The notes below the pieces were generated by a model that worked only from the letters and a program-made list of their open reading frames with translations, did not search any database and had not been told where the DNA came from. DNA of 64,000 bases from assembly GCA_017543445.1 (NCBI GenBank), contig JAFYGB010000010.1:1-64000 (forward strand), in the 5' to 3' direction. Origin of the DNA: Lachnospiraceae bacterium (GTDB lineage Bacteria; Bacillota; Clostridia; Lachnospirales; Lachnospiraceae). This document shows, piece after piece, positions 45,006-54,124 of this stretch. A program made the translations under genes and the position numbers. Each line of letters starts with the position of its first letter. Position 1 is the first letter of the stretch.

Positions 45006-46232
45006 TTAGTCGTTGTAGCCCATCAGGCTGCGGATGCGGGATACTGCGTCCGCGAAACGATCGATTTCTTCAAAAGTGTTGTAGAACATCAGGCTGGCAC
45101 GGGTCGTGGAGGGGATCTCCATGTACTGGTGCAGCGGCTGCGTGCAGTGGTGGCCGGCACGGACGGCGATGTTGGCGTCTGCCAGGATCGCTGCCACGTC
45201 GTGCGGGTGCACGTCGTCGATGGTAAATGTCACGATGCCGTGGTGATCTGCCGCATCCTTCGCGCCGACGATATTCACGTGCGGGATCTGCTTCAGTGCG
45301 TCGATCGCACGTGCGGTCAATGCATCCTCGTGCGCCAGAGCCGCAGCGCGGTCCATTGCATTCAAGTAGCGGATCGCTGCGCCCAAACCAACGGCGCCGC
45401 CCGCATTGACCGTGCCCGCTTCAAACTTATGGGGCAGGGGAGCGTAGGTGGTGTCCTCTAAGGTCACATACTCGATCATCTCGCCGCCCGTCAAAAACGG
45501 CGGCATTTTCTCGAGAAGTTTTGTCTTACCATAGAGCACGCCGATGCCCATGGGTGCGAGCATCTTGTGACCGGAAAATGCCAGGAAGTCTACGTCGAGC
45601 TCCTGCACGTTCACCGGCATGTGGGCAATGCTTTGCGAAGCGTCCGCAACAAAGACGGCGCCGGCCTCATGCGCGGCATCGATAAACGGTTTCAGGTCGA
45701 TGGCGCGGCCGAACACGTTCGACATCTGCGTCATCGCTACGATCTTCGTTTTGGAACTTAGGAGAGATTTGAACTCCTCCAGAGAGAAATAACCCTCCCG
45801 GTCGGGGTGGAGGTAGCGTACGGTCGCGCCGATGGCGCGTGCGGTGTGCTGCCACGGGAGCATGTTGCTATGATGCTCTGCCACGGTGGAGATGATCTCA
45901 TCTTCAGCGGTCAGGCCGCGTCCGAGACTGTAAGCCAGCAAATTCAAGCTTTCGGAAGCATTGCGCGTGAAGATGACTTCACAGGAGTCGGCTGCGCCGA
46001 TGAATTCGGCACACAGTGAACGTGCCTCTTCGTAAGCGTTCGTAGCGATATTCGACAGTTCGTACAGACCGCGGAACGGGTTCGCGTTCTGCTCGCGGTA
46101 AAACTGCTCCACAGCGGCCAGGACTTGCACAGGCTTCTGGGAGGTGGCGGAATTATCCAGATAGGCGAGCGACTGCCCGTCGATCAAAGGGAAATCCTTA
46201 CGGATCTTATTAACGTCAAATGTTGATCTCAT
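45006..46232 (-). CDS. sufS: Cysteine desulfurase SufS
   Basis: A 408-residue PLP enzyme that removes sulfur from cysteine for iron-sulfur assembly. The PLP lysine is K223 in SGHKMLAPMG and the persulfide cysteine is C363 in RAGHHCTQPLH, marks of the SufS/CsdA group. The ATG at 46,232 has GAGG five bases upstream; the longer frame to 46,355 has no ribosome site. A promoter-like sequence is in the 130 bases upstream (46,326-46,355), so it could be expressed apart from sufCBD. Confidence 0.95.
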   Translation of the reverse strand: MRSTFDVNKIRKDFPLIDGQSLAYLDNSATSQKPVQVLAAVEQFYREQNANPFRGLYELSNIATNAYEEARSLCAEFIGAADSCEVIFTRNASESLNLLAYSLGRGLTAEDEIISTVAEHHSNMLPWQHTARAIGATVRYLHPDREGYFSLEEFKSLLSSKTKIVAMTQMSNVFGRAIDLKPFIDAAHEAGAVFVADASQSIAHMPVNVQELDVDFLAFSGHKMLAPMGIGVLYGKTKLLEKMPPFLTGGEMIEYVTLEDTTYAPLPHKFEAGTVNAGGAVGLGAAIRYLNAMDRAAALAHEDALTARAIDALKQIPHVNIVGAKDAADHHGIVTFTIDDVHPHDVAAILADANIAVRAGHHCTQPLHQYMEIPSTTRASLMFYNTFEEIDRFADAVSRIRSLMGYND

Positions 46233-46283
46233 AGCTACCTCATATGTAGGAAAACCGGAAATCATCCGGTCGTATGGTAAGAA

Positions 46284-46355
46284 TAATGTCAGGATCAAAA
46301 AGAGTTTCGTCTTTTCGACCCTGACATTATAACATATCATAGTTAAATAATTCAA
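46284..46355 (-). promoter_or_regulatory. Internal sufS promoter with inverted repeat
   Basis: Minus-strand -35 TTGAAT (46,350-46,355), 18-base spacer, extended -10 TGTTATAAT (TATAAT at 46,326-46,331). An inverted repeat, TAATGTCAGG (46,284-46,293) and CCTGACATTA (46,320-46,329), overlaps the -10 and start region. A regulator could act here. Confidence 0.5.
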
Positions 46356-46358
46356 TAC

Positions 46359-47441
46359 TTACGATTCGGCGATGGTTTCATCCTCGGAAACGAGGCTGAG
46401 CAGTTCGCTGCGAAGAGGGCTCTCCGGGATGTGGCGGATGACCGAAGCCATACGTCCGTCAGCAACCATCTTATATGCGTCTCCTTCGCTCACGCCGCGC
46501 GCCTCGAGATAGAAGAGGATCTCTTCTGCCAGGCGGCCCAGCGTCGCGCCGTGCTCACCTTCGACATCCTCTTCACCGCAGAGGATCAGAGGGGAAGTGA
46601 GGTTCACGACGGTGTCGTCCATCAGCAGCACGTCTTCCTTCTCGGAACCGGATGCGCCCACGCAGCCGCGGATGAAATCGATGGTGCCGCGGAAGTTTTT
46701 GCGGGTCGTGCCGCGCAGAACGCCGTTCGAGTAGATCTCGCCGTTCGTGTTCTTACCTGTGAAGCGGATCAGATAACTCTGGTCAATGTCGCTCTCCATG
46801 CCGCTCAGGTAGCCGATGTCGTAACGCGCCGAGCTCTTATCGCCCGAAAGCTTCGTCGTGCAGCCTTCATTGACCTCTTTTCCGGAAAATGTCACATGGA
46901 CGAGTTCGAAGTTTGCCTTCTCGCCGAAATCCGTTCCGACATTTCCGAAGTAGCGGATGTCGTCGGAGAGACGTTTCGCCTCTACCAGTTTCACGTTCGA
47001 ATGAGCGCGGCCGATGATCTTCACATCCGTGATGGCGGTCACGGGCTTCGTGCCGCGGATATCCAGCAGGATGTTGAGTTCGCTGCCTGCGCCGACGATG
47101 AAGCGGTAAACATTCATATAGGAACCGTCCGCAAGGGCCGGCATCGTATCGTAATCCAGAACGATCTCGACATGATTATCGGTCGTATTCTCTGCGATCT
47201 CATAGATCACGGGAGCGACCGGAGCATTTTTAGCAACGAAACCATCGAAATCCGGTCCCATGCCGGTCTCGATGCCGTCAAAAGCATCCACCGCGTCGCA
47301 GGTGGAAAATGCACCCGAGAACGTCATGGCTGACGGGCCTTCGTTCACGATATTACTAAGAGTTACGTTTTTATGATTGACATTCAACCGGTTCCAGGTC
47401 TTCATCGGAAGACGGTTGATGATCATCTTGTTTTCTTCCAT
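46359..47441 (-). CDS. sufD: Fe-S assembly scaffold subunit SufD
   Basis: A 360-residue SufB/SufD-family protein with the beta-helix core and the C-terminal CGEEDVEGEHGATLGRLAEEILFYLEARGVSEGDA motif. It forms SufBC2D with SufB and SufC and builds iron-sulfur clusters. It is more divergent in its N-terminal half than SufB, as is usual for SufD. It lies 10 bases after sufB. Confidence 0.92.
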   Translation of the reverse strand: MEENKMIINRLPMKTWNRLNVNHKNVTLSNIVNEGPSAMTFSGAFSTCDAVDAFDGIETGMGPDFDGFVAKNAPVAPVIYEIAENTTDNHVEIVLDYDTMPALADGSYMNVYRFIVGAGSELNILLDIRGTKPVTAITDVKIIGRAHSNVKLVEAKRLSDDIRYFGNVGTDFGEKANFELVHVTFSGKEVNEGCTTKLSGDKSSARYDIGYLSGMESDIDQSYLIRFTGKNTNGEIYSNGVLRGTTRKNFRGTIDFIRGCVGASGSEKEDVLLMDDTVVNLTSPLILCGEEDVEGEHGATLGRLAEEILFYLEARGVSEGDAYKMVADGRMASVIRHIPESPLRSELLSLVSEDETIAES

Positions 47442-47451
47442 AGCTGACCTC

Positions 47452-48864
47452 CTAACCGATACTTCCGACCATTTCGAGCCGGATCAGATTGTTCATTTCG
47501 ATCGCGTATTCCAGCGGCAGTTCTTTGGAGACATTGTCCGCGAAACCGCTGACGATCATGGTACGAGCTTCCTCTTCAGACATGCCGCGGCTCATCAGGT
47601 AGAAGACTGCCTCATCACTGATGCGGCCGATCTTTGCTTCGTGACCGACGTCGGCGTCCTGGGTGCGGACATCCATAACAGGAACCGTATCGGAACGGCT
47701 TTCGTCATCCAGCATCAGAGAAGCACAGTCCGTCGTGGACTTCGCGTTTTTCGCGCTATTCTGGATCTGAACCACGCTGCGGAACGTGGAGTAGCCGCCG
47801 CTCTTGGAAATGGACTTGGAGCTGACGATGGACTTCGTGTCGCGGCCGATGTGGACCACCTTCATGCCGGTGTCGAGGTTCTGTCCCTCTCCGGCAAATG
47901 TGATGCCGGTGTACTCCAGAGAGGAGCGGTCGCCCTTCAGAATGGTCATTGGGTACAGATAGGAAACGTGGGAACCAAAGGAGCCGGAGACGAATTCCAT
48001 CCGTCCACCCTCCTCGATCAGGGCACGTTTGCTGTTTAAGTTATACATGTTTTTCGACCAGTTCTCGATGGTCGAATAACGAAGGCGTGCGTTCTTCGCA
48101 ACAAAAAGCTCAACGGCTCCGGCGTGGAGGTTGGCGATATTGTACTTCGGCGCGGAGCAGCCTTCGATGAAATGAAGGTCAGCGCCCTCGTCTACGATGA
48201 TGAGCGTATGCTCGAACTGGCCGGCGCCCGGCGCGTTCAGACGGAAGTAGGACTGAAGCGGAATCTCGACCTTTACGCCCTTCGGAACGTAAACGAAAGA
48301 GCCGCCCGACCATACTGCGCCGTGCAGAGCCATAAACTTGTGGTCATAGGGAGTGAGGAGCTTCATGAAATGCTCCTCGATCATGGGAGCGTATTCGCCG
48401 TGCAGTGCAGACTCAAGGTCCGTGTAGATAACGCCCTTCGACGCAACCTCTTCGCGGATGTTGTGGTATACGAGCTCGGAGTCGTACTGTGCGCCTACGC
48501 CGGCCAATGAATCCCGCTCGGCCTGCGGAATGCCGAGTTTCTCAAAGGTTTCCTTTATCTCCGCGGGAACTTCTTCCCATTTTGCGGTCATTTTTGTGTT
48601 CGGACGGACATAGGTAACGATGTCGTCCATATTCAGTCCGTCGAGGGAAGGACCCCAGTCCGGAATGTCCTGCTTGTAGTACAGGTCCAGACATTTCAGA
48701 CGGAATTCCCGCATCCACTCCGGGTCATTCTTCTCCTTTGAGATCGTTTCCACGATCTCGGGAGTCAGGCCCTCACGGACTTTATAATAGTGTTCGTCAT
48801 CGTAGCCGTAACGAAAGTCGTATAGGCTGCGATCGACGTCTTCAACTTGTGTTTTTTCTTTCAT
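47452..48864 (-). CDS. sufB: Fe-S assembly scaffold subunit SufB
   Basis: A 470-residue SufB with the conserved Suf-type core (YVPKGVKVEIPLQSYFRLN, HFIEGCSAPKY), DVRTQDADVGHEAKIGRI, and an ending motif similar to SufD. It is the main scaffold of the SufBC2D complex. It lies 33 bases downstream of sufC. Confidence 0.97.
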   Translation of the reverse strand: MKEKTQVEDVDRSLYDFRYGYDDEHYYKVREGLTPEIVETISKEKNDPEWMREFRLKCLDLYYKQDIPDWGPSLDGLNMDDIVTYVRPNTKMTAKWEEVPAEIKETFEKLGIPQAERDSLAGVGAQYDSELVYHNIREEVASKGVIYTDLESALHGEYAPMIEEHFMKLLTPYDHKFMALHGAVWSGGSFVYVPKGVKVEIPLQSYFRLNAPGAGQFEHTLIIVDEGADLHFIEGCSAPKYNIANLHAGAVELFVAKNARLRYSTIENWSKNMYNLNSKRALIEEGGRMEFVSGSFGSHVSYLYPMTILKGDRSSLEYTGITFAGEGQNLDTGMKVVHIGRDTKSIVSSKSISKSGGYSTFRSVVQIQNSAKNAKSTTDCASLMLDDESRSDTVPVMDVRTQDADVGHEAKIGRISDEAVFYLMSRGMSEEEARTMIVSGFADNVSKELPLEYAIEMNNLIRLEMVGSIG

Positions 48865-48897
48865 AGATCGTCCTGTTCTAGCTTTCGTAAAGCGTGA

Positions 48898-49641
48898 TCA
48901 CTTCAGATACTTCTCAAATCCGTTTTCATTGATCTCGTCGACCAACTCACGGCCGCCGGTCGCAACGATGCGTCCGTCCACCAAAACGTGGGTATAGTCT
49001 ACATGTAAGGATTCGAGGATCTTCGTGCTGTGGGTAATGATGATCATGGCGCCTTCGCCGGATTCGTGGAAGTCGTGAACGCCGCGGGAAACGGTGCGCA
49101 CTGCATCGATATCCAGACCGGAGTCGGTCTCATCGAGGATGGCCAGATCCGGGTTCAGCATGAGCATCTGCAGGATCTCGGCTTTCTTCTTCTCACCACC
49201 GGAGAAGCCGACGTTCAGGTCACGCTCCGCGTAGCTGATGTCCATATCGAGGATGTCCATCTTCTCCATCAGTTTACGACGGAAGGGAAGAAGGCGGCTC
49301 TTCTCTCCGGTCTTCACATCTACAGAATTGCGGATGAAATTGGAAAGGGAAATACCCGGCACTTCGATCGGACTCTGGAAAGACAGGAACAGACCGCTCT
49401 TTGCGCGGTCGCAGACTTCCATATCCAGGAGGTTTTCACCCTTAAAGGTGACGGATCCTCCGATCACTTCGTAGTTCGGATTACCCATGAGGGCATTACC
49501 GAGTGTGGACTTACCTGCGCCGTTCGGGCCCATGAGGACATGGGTCTCGCCCTTGCGTACGCAGAGATCGATACCGTGAAGGATCTCATTATCTCCGGCC
49601 TTGACCTTGAGATTTTCGATCTTCAAAAGTTCTTCTGACAT
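48898..49641 (-). CDS. sufC: Fe-S assembly ATPase SufC
   Basis: A 247-residue ABC-type ATPase with Walker A MGPNGAGKSTL near residue 33, signature FSGGEKKK and Walker B LAILDETDSGLD. It powers the SufBC2D scaffold. The ATG at 49,641 follows GGAG by six bases; a second ATG four codons earlier is part of that ribosome site. It is the first gene of the operon. Confidence 0.96.
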   Translation of the reverse strand: MSEELLKIENLKVKAGDNEILHGIDLCVRKGETHVLMGPNGAGKSTLGNALMGNPNYEVIGGSVTFKGENLLDMEVCDRAKSGLFLSFQSPIEVPGISLSNFIRNSVDVKTGEKSRLLPFRRKLMEKMDILDMDISYAERDLNVGFSGGEKKKAEILQMLMLNPDLAILDETDSGLDIDAVRTVSRGVHDFHESGEGAMIIITHSTKILESLHVDYTHVLVDGRIVATGGRELVDEINENGFEKYLK

Positions 49642-49739
49642 ATATATCTCCATTCTAGGGGTGAAAACCCCGGAAAAACTTCCCGCAGATATGGGGTTTT
49701 ATGCGGGAAAACTAAAGGTTGTTTAGGAAAACCGTATAC

Positions 49740-49768
49740 AGTATACTAGAAGAACTAACGAAAATCAA
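49740..49768 (-). promoter_or_regulatory. suf operon promoter
   Basis: Minus-strand -35 TTGATT (49,763-49,768), 17-base spacer, -10 TATACT (49,740-49,745). The leader of about 90 bases holds two hairpins: TTCCCGCA with TGCGGGAA (49,680-49,709), and GGGG with CCCC (49,658-49,671) near the ribosome site. Confidence 0.75.
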
Positions 49769-49822
49769 GCGAAATCCTACAGATATAAGAAAGAATTAGC
49801 GGCTGCTAACCGATATTATATC

Positions 49823-49851
49823 TTGCATTCACATGTGGAATCCGATATAAT
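49823..49851 (+). promoter_or_regulatory. Hydratase gene promoter
   Basis: -35 TTGCAT (49,823-49,828), 17-base spacer, -10 TATAAT (49,846-49,851). The spacer contains TCACATGTGGAAT, a near-palindrome around CACATGTG that could be an operator. Confidence 0.7.
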
Positions 49852-49939
49852 AGGGAGAAGGTGTCTTTTGAACTTTTGGTTTCGGGCAGGAGAAACATGG
49901 CCCGACGACATCCTAATTGCAGACGTTAAGGAGTTTAGT

Positions 49940-52228
49940 ATGATCAAGTTGTATGACGGCGGCGCATATCTGGTGAACGGAAATACGCTGGTAGCAGACG
50001 ACGCAGAGGCACAGCAGCAGCTGCAGTCGCTCACAGGAAAAGAGATCGATAAGGAAGCGGCACGTAAGGAGACCATGGCATATGGTATCCTGCAAAACCA
50101 CAATACATCCGGCGACCCGAAGAAGCTGAAGGTTCGCTTTGATGCATTGACCTCCCATGATATCACGTTCGTTGGTATCATTCAGACGGCACGTGCCAGC
50201 GGCCTGGAGAAGTTCCCGGTTCCCTATGTGCTCACCAACTGCCACAACAGCCTTTGCGCGGTCGGCGGTACGATCAACGAAGACGATCACATGTTCGGTC
50301 TGTCCTGCGCGAAGCGTTACGGCGGCGTATACGTTCCGCCGCATCAGGCAGTCATCCACCAGTTTGCGCGTGAGATGCTCGCTGGCTGCGGTAAGATGGT
50401 CCTCGGTTCGGACAGCCACACCCGTTACGGTGCTCTGGGTACCATGGCGGTCGGCGAAGGCGGTCCCGAGATCGTTAAGCAACTTTTGAATAAGACCTAT
50501 GATATCAACCTTCCGGGCGTGGTAGCAGTTTACCTGACCGGTAAGCTTCAGCCGGGCGTGGGCCCGCAGGATGTGGCGCTGGCCATCATCGGCGAGGTAT
50601 TCGCAAACGGTTATGTAAATAACAAAGTCATGGAATTCGTAGGCCCCGGCGTTTCGAACCTCAGTGTCGACACACGTATCGGCATCGACGTTATGACGAC
50701 GGAGACCACCTGCCTGTCATCCATCTGGCGCACCGACGACCAGGTGAAGGATTGGCTGACCATGCACGGCCGCGCAGACGCGTATAAGGAGCTCGATCCG
50801 GGCGCAGTCGCTTACTACGACGGCGTAGTTTGCGTAGACCTTTCGACGATCAAGCCTATGATCGCGATGCCGTTCCATCCGAGCAACACCTACACCATCG
50901 ACGAGGTCAATGCGAACCTCTCCGACATCCTCTCAGAAGTCGAGAAGAAGGCGAAAGTCAGCCTCGGGGATAAGGTTCCGTATTCTTTGCATGATAAGAT
51001 CCGCAATGGCCGTCTCTATGTGGAGCAGGGCGTGATCGCCGGCTGCGCAGGCGGTGGTTTCGAGAACCTCTGCGACGTAGCAGATATGCTCGACGGACAG
51101 AGCATCGGTGCGGATGTATTCTCACTTTCCGTATATCCGGCTTCCCAGCCGATCTTCCTGGAACTGATCAAGAACGGTGCTGCCGCGAAGTTGATGGCTA
51201 CGGGCGCAACGCTTCGTACCGCATTCTGCGGACCTTGCTTCGGTGCAGGCGACGTTCCGGCAAATAACGGCCTGTCCATCCGTCATTCGACACGTAACTT
51301 CCCGAACCGCGAGGGTTCGAAGGTTACCGCAGGCCAGATCGCATCCGTTGCACTGATGGATGCGCGTTCCATCGCAGCGACCGCGCTGAATAAGGGCTTC
51401 CTGACCCCGGCGACGGACATCGATGTGAACTACACAAAACCCAAGTATTTCTTCGATAAGACCATCTATGAGAACCGTGTATACAACGGTTTCGGTAAGG
51501 CAGATCCTTCGGTTCCGATCACTTTCGGCCCGAACATCAAGGACTGGCCTTCCATGGTCGCTCTTACCGATAACTTAGTCCTGAAGGTAGTTTCCGAGAT
51601 CCACGATCCCGTTACCACGACGGACGAACTCATCCCTTCGGGTGAGACTTCTTCGTATCGTTCCAACCCGCTCGGCCTGGCTGAGTTTACATTGTCCAGA
51701 AAGGATCCTGCTTATGTCGGTAAGGCAAAGGCTGTCCGCGCGGACGAGGAGAAGCGCAGAGCAGATGCTTCCCTTAGCGGCGTAAGTGCCGAGGCAGCAG
51801 CTGCGATCGCGGCGATCCAGACGAAGTTCCCGAACGTATCCGCAGAGAACACCGGTATCGGTAGCACGATCTACGCTGTGAAGCCGGGCGATGGTTCCGC
51901 ACGTGAGCAGGCAGCTTCCTGCCAGAAGGTGCTCGGCGGCTGGGCAAACATCGCGAAGGGTTACGCTACAAAGCGTTATCGTTCCAACCTGATCAACTGG
52001 GGCATGCTGCCCTTCACCTATCCGGACGAGGCACTTCCGTTCGAAAACGGCGACTACCTCTTCGTTCCGAATGTACGCCAGGCCATCGCTGAGAAAGCGA
52101 CCGAGATCCCGGCTTACGTTGTGAAAGACGGAGCATTGACCGCGTTCACCTTGAACATGGGTGAACTGACCGACGATGAGAGAAAGATCATCCTCGACGG
52201 CTGTCTGATCAACTTTTATCGCGAATAA
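49940..52228 (+). CDS. Aconitase-family hydratase (YbhJ type)
   Basis: A 762-residue aconitase-superfamily protein. Residues such as [26 protein letters not shown] and the C-terminal domain with [16 protein letters not shown] match the family. Cluster-binding cysteines probably come from [11 protein letters not shown] and [10 protein letters not shown]. It resembles the hydratase branch close to E. coli YbhJ rather than the classical AcnA/AcnB or LeuC group, so the substrate is uncertain. The start at 49,940 has AAGGAG upstream; an in-frame TTG at 49,823 lies inside the promoter. Its stop lies in a 20-bp tandem duplication. Confidence 0.85.
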   Translation: MIKLYDGGAYLVNGNTLVADDAEAQQQLQSLTGKEIDKEAARKETMAYGILQNHNTSGDPKKLKVRFDALTSHDITFVGIIQTARASGLEKFPVPYVLTNCHNSLCAVGGTINEDDHMFGLSCAKRYGGVYVPPHQAVIHQFAREMLAGCGKMVLGSDSHTRYGALGTMAVGEGGPEIVKQLLNKTYDINLPGVVAVYLTGKLQPGVGPQDVALAIIGEVFANGYVNNKVMEFVGPGVSNLSVDTRIGIDVMTTETTCLSSIWRTDDQVKDWLTMHGRADAYKELDPGAVAYYDGVVCVDLSTIKPMIAMPFHPSNTYTIDEVNANLSDILSEVEKKAKVSLGDKVPYSLHDKIRNGRLYVEQGVIAGCAGGGFENLCDVADMLDGQSIGADVFSLSVYPASQPIFLELIKNGAAAKLMATGATLRTAFCGPCFGAGDVPANNGLSIRHSTRNFPNREGSKVTAGQIASVALMDARSIAATALNKGFLTPATDIDVNYTKPKYFFDKTIYENRVYNGFGKADPSVPITFGPNIKDWPSMVALTDNLVLKVVSEIHDPVTTTDELIPSGETSSYRSNPLGLAEFTLSRKDPAYVGKAKAVRADEEKRRADASLSGVSAEAAAAIAAIQTKFPNVSAENTGIGSTIYAVKPGDGSAREQAASCQKVLGGWANIAKGYATKRYRSNLINWGMLPFTYPDEALPFENGDYLFVPNVRQAIAEKATEIPAYVVKDGALTAFTLNMGELTDDERKIILDGCLINFYRE

Positions 52229-52247
52229 TCAACTTTTATCGCGAATA
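52208..52247. repeat. Exact 20-bp tandem duplication across the hydratase stop
   Basis: ATCAACTTTTATCGCGAATA occurs at 52,208-52,227 and again at 52,228-52,247. The stop codon TAA (52,226-52,228) falls at the junction, so the second copy is untranslated. Confidence 0.9.
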
Positions 52248-52286
52248 AGAGAACAGTCTTGACATAGTTGTATTGAGGAGGCTATT

Positions 52287-53315
52287 ATGAATTTGGTTTT
52301 TAAGCGAAAACTGCCCATTCCGAAAGAGATAAAGGAGCAGTATCCGCTTTCGGATGAATTAGCAGCCGTGAAGGCGGCGCGCGATGAAGAGATCCGTAAG
52401 GTGTTTACCGGTGAGGACGACCGTTTCGTCGTGATCATCGGACCTTGTTCTGCGGACAATGAAGACGCGCTCAACGACTATCTGCAACGGCTGGCACGCG
52501 TTCAGGAGAAGGTGAAGGATCGCCTGATCCTGATCCCGCGTATCTATACGAATAAACCCAGAACCACCGGCGAGGGCTATAAGGGTGTCCTGCACCAGCC
52601 GGATCCTTCGAAGGCTCCGGATATCCTGCAGGGCCTGATCGCGATCCGTAAGATGCACATGCGTGCGATCGCGGACACGGGGCTTTCATCTGCGGATGAG
52701 ATGCTCTATCCCGAGAACTACCGGTATTTGAACGACCTGTTGTCGTATGTCGCGGTCGGCGCGCGTTCCGTTGAGGATCAGCATCACCGCATGACCGCCA
52801 GCGGCATGGACGTTCCGGTCGGCATGAAGAACCCTACCAGCGGCGACCTTTCGGTCATGATGAATTCCGTGGTCGCAGCACAGGCGGGGCATAGCTTCAT
52901 TTACCGCGGATGGGACGTGGAGTCGACGGGAAATCCGCTGGCGCACACGATCTTACGCGGCGCGGTAAATAAACTGGGCCAGACGAGCCCGAACTATCAC
53001 TACGAAGACCTGCGCTTCCTGTATGAACTTTACCAGAAGCGCGACTACAAGAACCCGGCCTGCGTCGTGGACACGAACCACGCGAATTCCGGGAAACAGT
53101 TTAAGGAGCAGATCCGCATCGCGAAGGAAGTTCTGCACAGCCGGAAGCATTCGCCCGACATTTATGGTCTGGTGAAAGGCCTGATGATCGAGAGTTATCT
53201 CGTGGAAGGCGCGCAGAAGGTCGGCGAGGGCATCTATGGTAAGTCCATCACGGATCCGTGCCTGGGCTGGGAAGACAGCGAGAATTTGATCTACACCATC
53301 GCAGAGATGTGCTAA
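52287..53315 (+). CDS. aroG: 3-deoxy-7-phosphoheptulonate synthase (DAHP synthase)
   Basis: A 342-residue class I (AroAI-alpha) DAHP synthase that joins phosphoenolpyruvate and erythrose 4-phosphate as the first step of aromatic amino-acid synthesis. GPCSADNEDALNDYL, RIYTNKPRTTGEGYKG, KNPTSGDLSVMMNSV and VDTNHANSGK are the family marks. GAGGAGG precedes the ATG. No T-box or trp-type leader is seen in the 58 bases upstream. Confidence 0.95.
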   Translation: MNLVFKRKLPIPKEIKEQYPLSDELAAVKAARDEEIRKVFTGEDDRFVVIIGPCSADNEDALNDYLQRLARVQEKVKDRLILIPRIYTNKPRTTGEGYKGVLHQPDPSKAPDILQGLIAIRKMHMRAIADTGLSSADEMLYPENYRYLNDLLSYVAVGARSVEDQHHRMTASGMDVPVGMKNPTSGDLSVMMNSVVAAQAGHSFIYRGWDVESTGNPLAHTILRGAVNKLGQTSPNYHYEDLRFLYELYQKRDYKNPACVVDTNHANSGKQFKEQIRIAKEVLHSRKHSPDIYGLVKGLMIESYLVEGAQKVGEGIYGKSITDPCLGWEDSENLIYTIAEMC

Positions 53316-53355
53316 AGGGAGGCCATCTTTGCGAATGGCATAGGGGGAAGCAGAT

Positions 53356-53808
53356 ATGAAACTCAGAACGTTATTCGGCTTGTGTTTGGTCATCCTGGTT
53401 TTCGCCTGCGTTTGCGGCTGCGGAAACGATGATAAGAAGGAGACGACCGTCTCGACTGCGGATGCGATCCGCCTCGATGATTCGCTCATCATGAACATGG
53501 ACCGAAACTGCCAGGCGCTGCTTGCGGAAGAGGAGTTTTATGCGAATGCGGATGAAACCGTGAAGGTCTATGTGGCCGGAAACGGAGACATCACAGTTGA
53601 AGGACTGAATTCAAAGAGTTCGAAATTTCTGCAACTTCTGAAGACGTATGTTTATGGAGCGGAGACCGCAACGTATTCGTTTTCTTCCGAGGTGTATCGA
53701 AACGGGGAGCCCACGACACTGCAGTATACATTCAACGCCGTGTTGTATGCTTGGTCATCGCAAGTATCTAATCACAACGAAGGCTCCAGATATTACCGGG
53801 CGAAATAA
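53356..53808 (+). CDS. Small lipoprotein of unknown function
   Basis: A 150-residue protein with a lipoprotein signal peptide (MKLRTLFGLCLVILVFACVCGC, lipobox cysteine near residue 22). The mature domain of about 125 residues has no recognised fold. It lies 40 bases after the DAHP synthase gene and may be read with it. Confidence 0.7.
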   Translation: MKLRTLFGLCLVILVFACVCGCGNDDKKETTVSTADAIRLDDSLIMNMDRNCQALLAEEEFYANADETVKVYVAGNGDITVEGLNSKSSKFLQLLKTYVYGAETATYSFSSEVYRNGEPTTLQYTFNAVLYAWSSQVSNHNEGSRYYRAK

Positions 53809-53882
53809 CAGTGCCCGAAATAGATAGATCACACAAACAGCCGGTCCGGGAGGGGCACGGTGGTATTGTGATCCTATAGAAA

Positions 53883-54110
53883 TCCACAGGAAAGGAGGTT
53901 TAAGAGGCCATCGAGGATGGCAGTAGCAGGACAGATCGTTTACGCTCCGTGTGCGAGAAGTACAGATTTAAGGGATGAAGAGAGCGAAACGGTTGGATCC
54001 ATGACGAGATCCGTCAGTTCTGAGAGCAGGTTAGGGGAAAGGCCGGCTTTTGAGAAATCGGATCATCGAAGAAAACTTTTGGTTTAGACACAGAGAAAAT
54101 GTGTAAATCT
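53883..54110 (+). ncRNA. Possible structured RNA or leader (unassigned)
   Basis: The 316-base gap between the small lipoprotein gene and the first Ig-domain gene contains a GC-balanced stretch with local foldings: GCCATC and GATGGC (53,907-53,921), GGATC with GATCC (53,995-54,012), and TGAC with GTCA (54,002-54,016), the last two together making an H-type pseudoknot. A 56-codon frame (53,917-54,087) crosses it but has no ribosome site. No known class was matched; a raiA-type motif or another class could fit. Confidence 0.35.
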
Positions 54111-54124
54111 AGGAGGGAAATCTC

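Noticed and set aside
52255..52290. Promoter from TTGACA at 52,259 for the DAHP synthase gene
   Set aside because: The start codon is too close to leave room for a -10 and leader.
53917..54087. A 56-codon frame in the gap before protein A
   Set aside because: There is no ribosome site at a proper distance, and the composition fits a folded RNA better.
53883..54110. c-di-GMP riboswitch
   Set aside because: The conserved cores of the class I and II aptamers that I know were not found.
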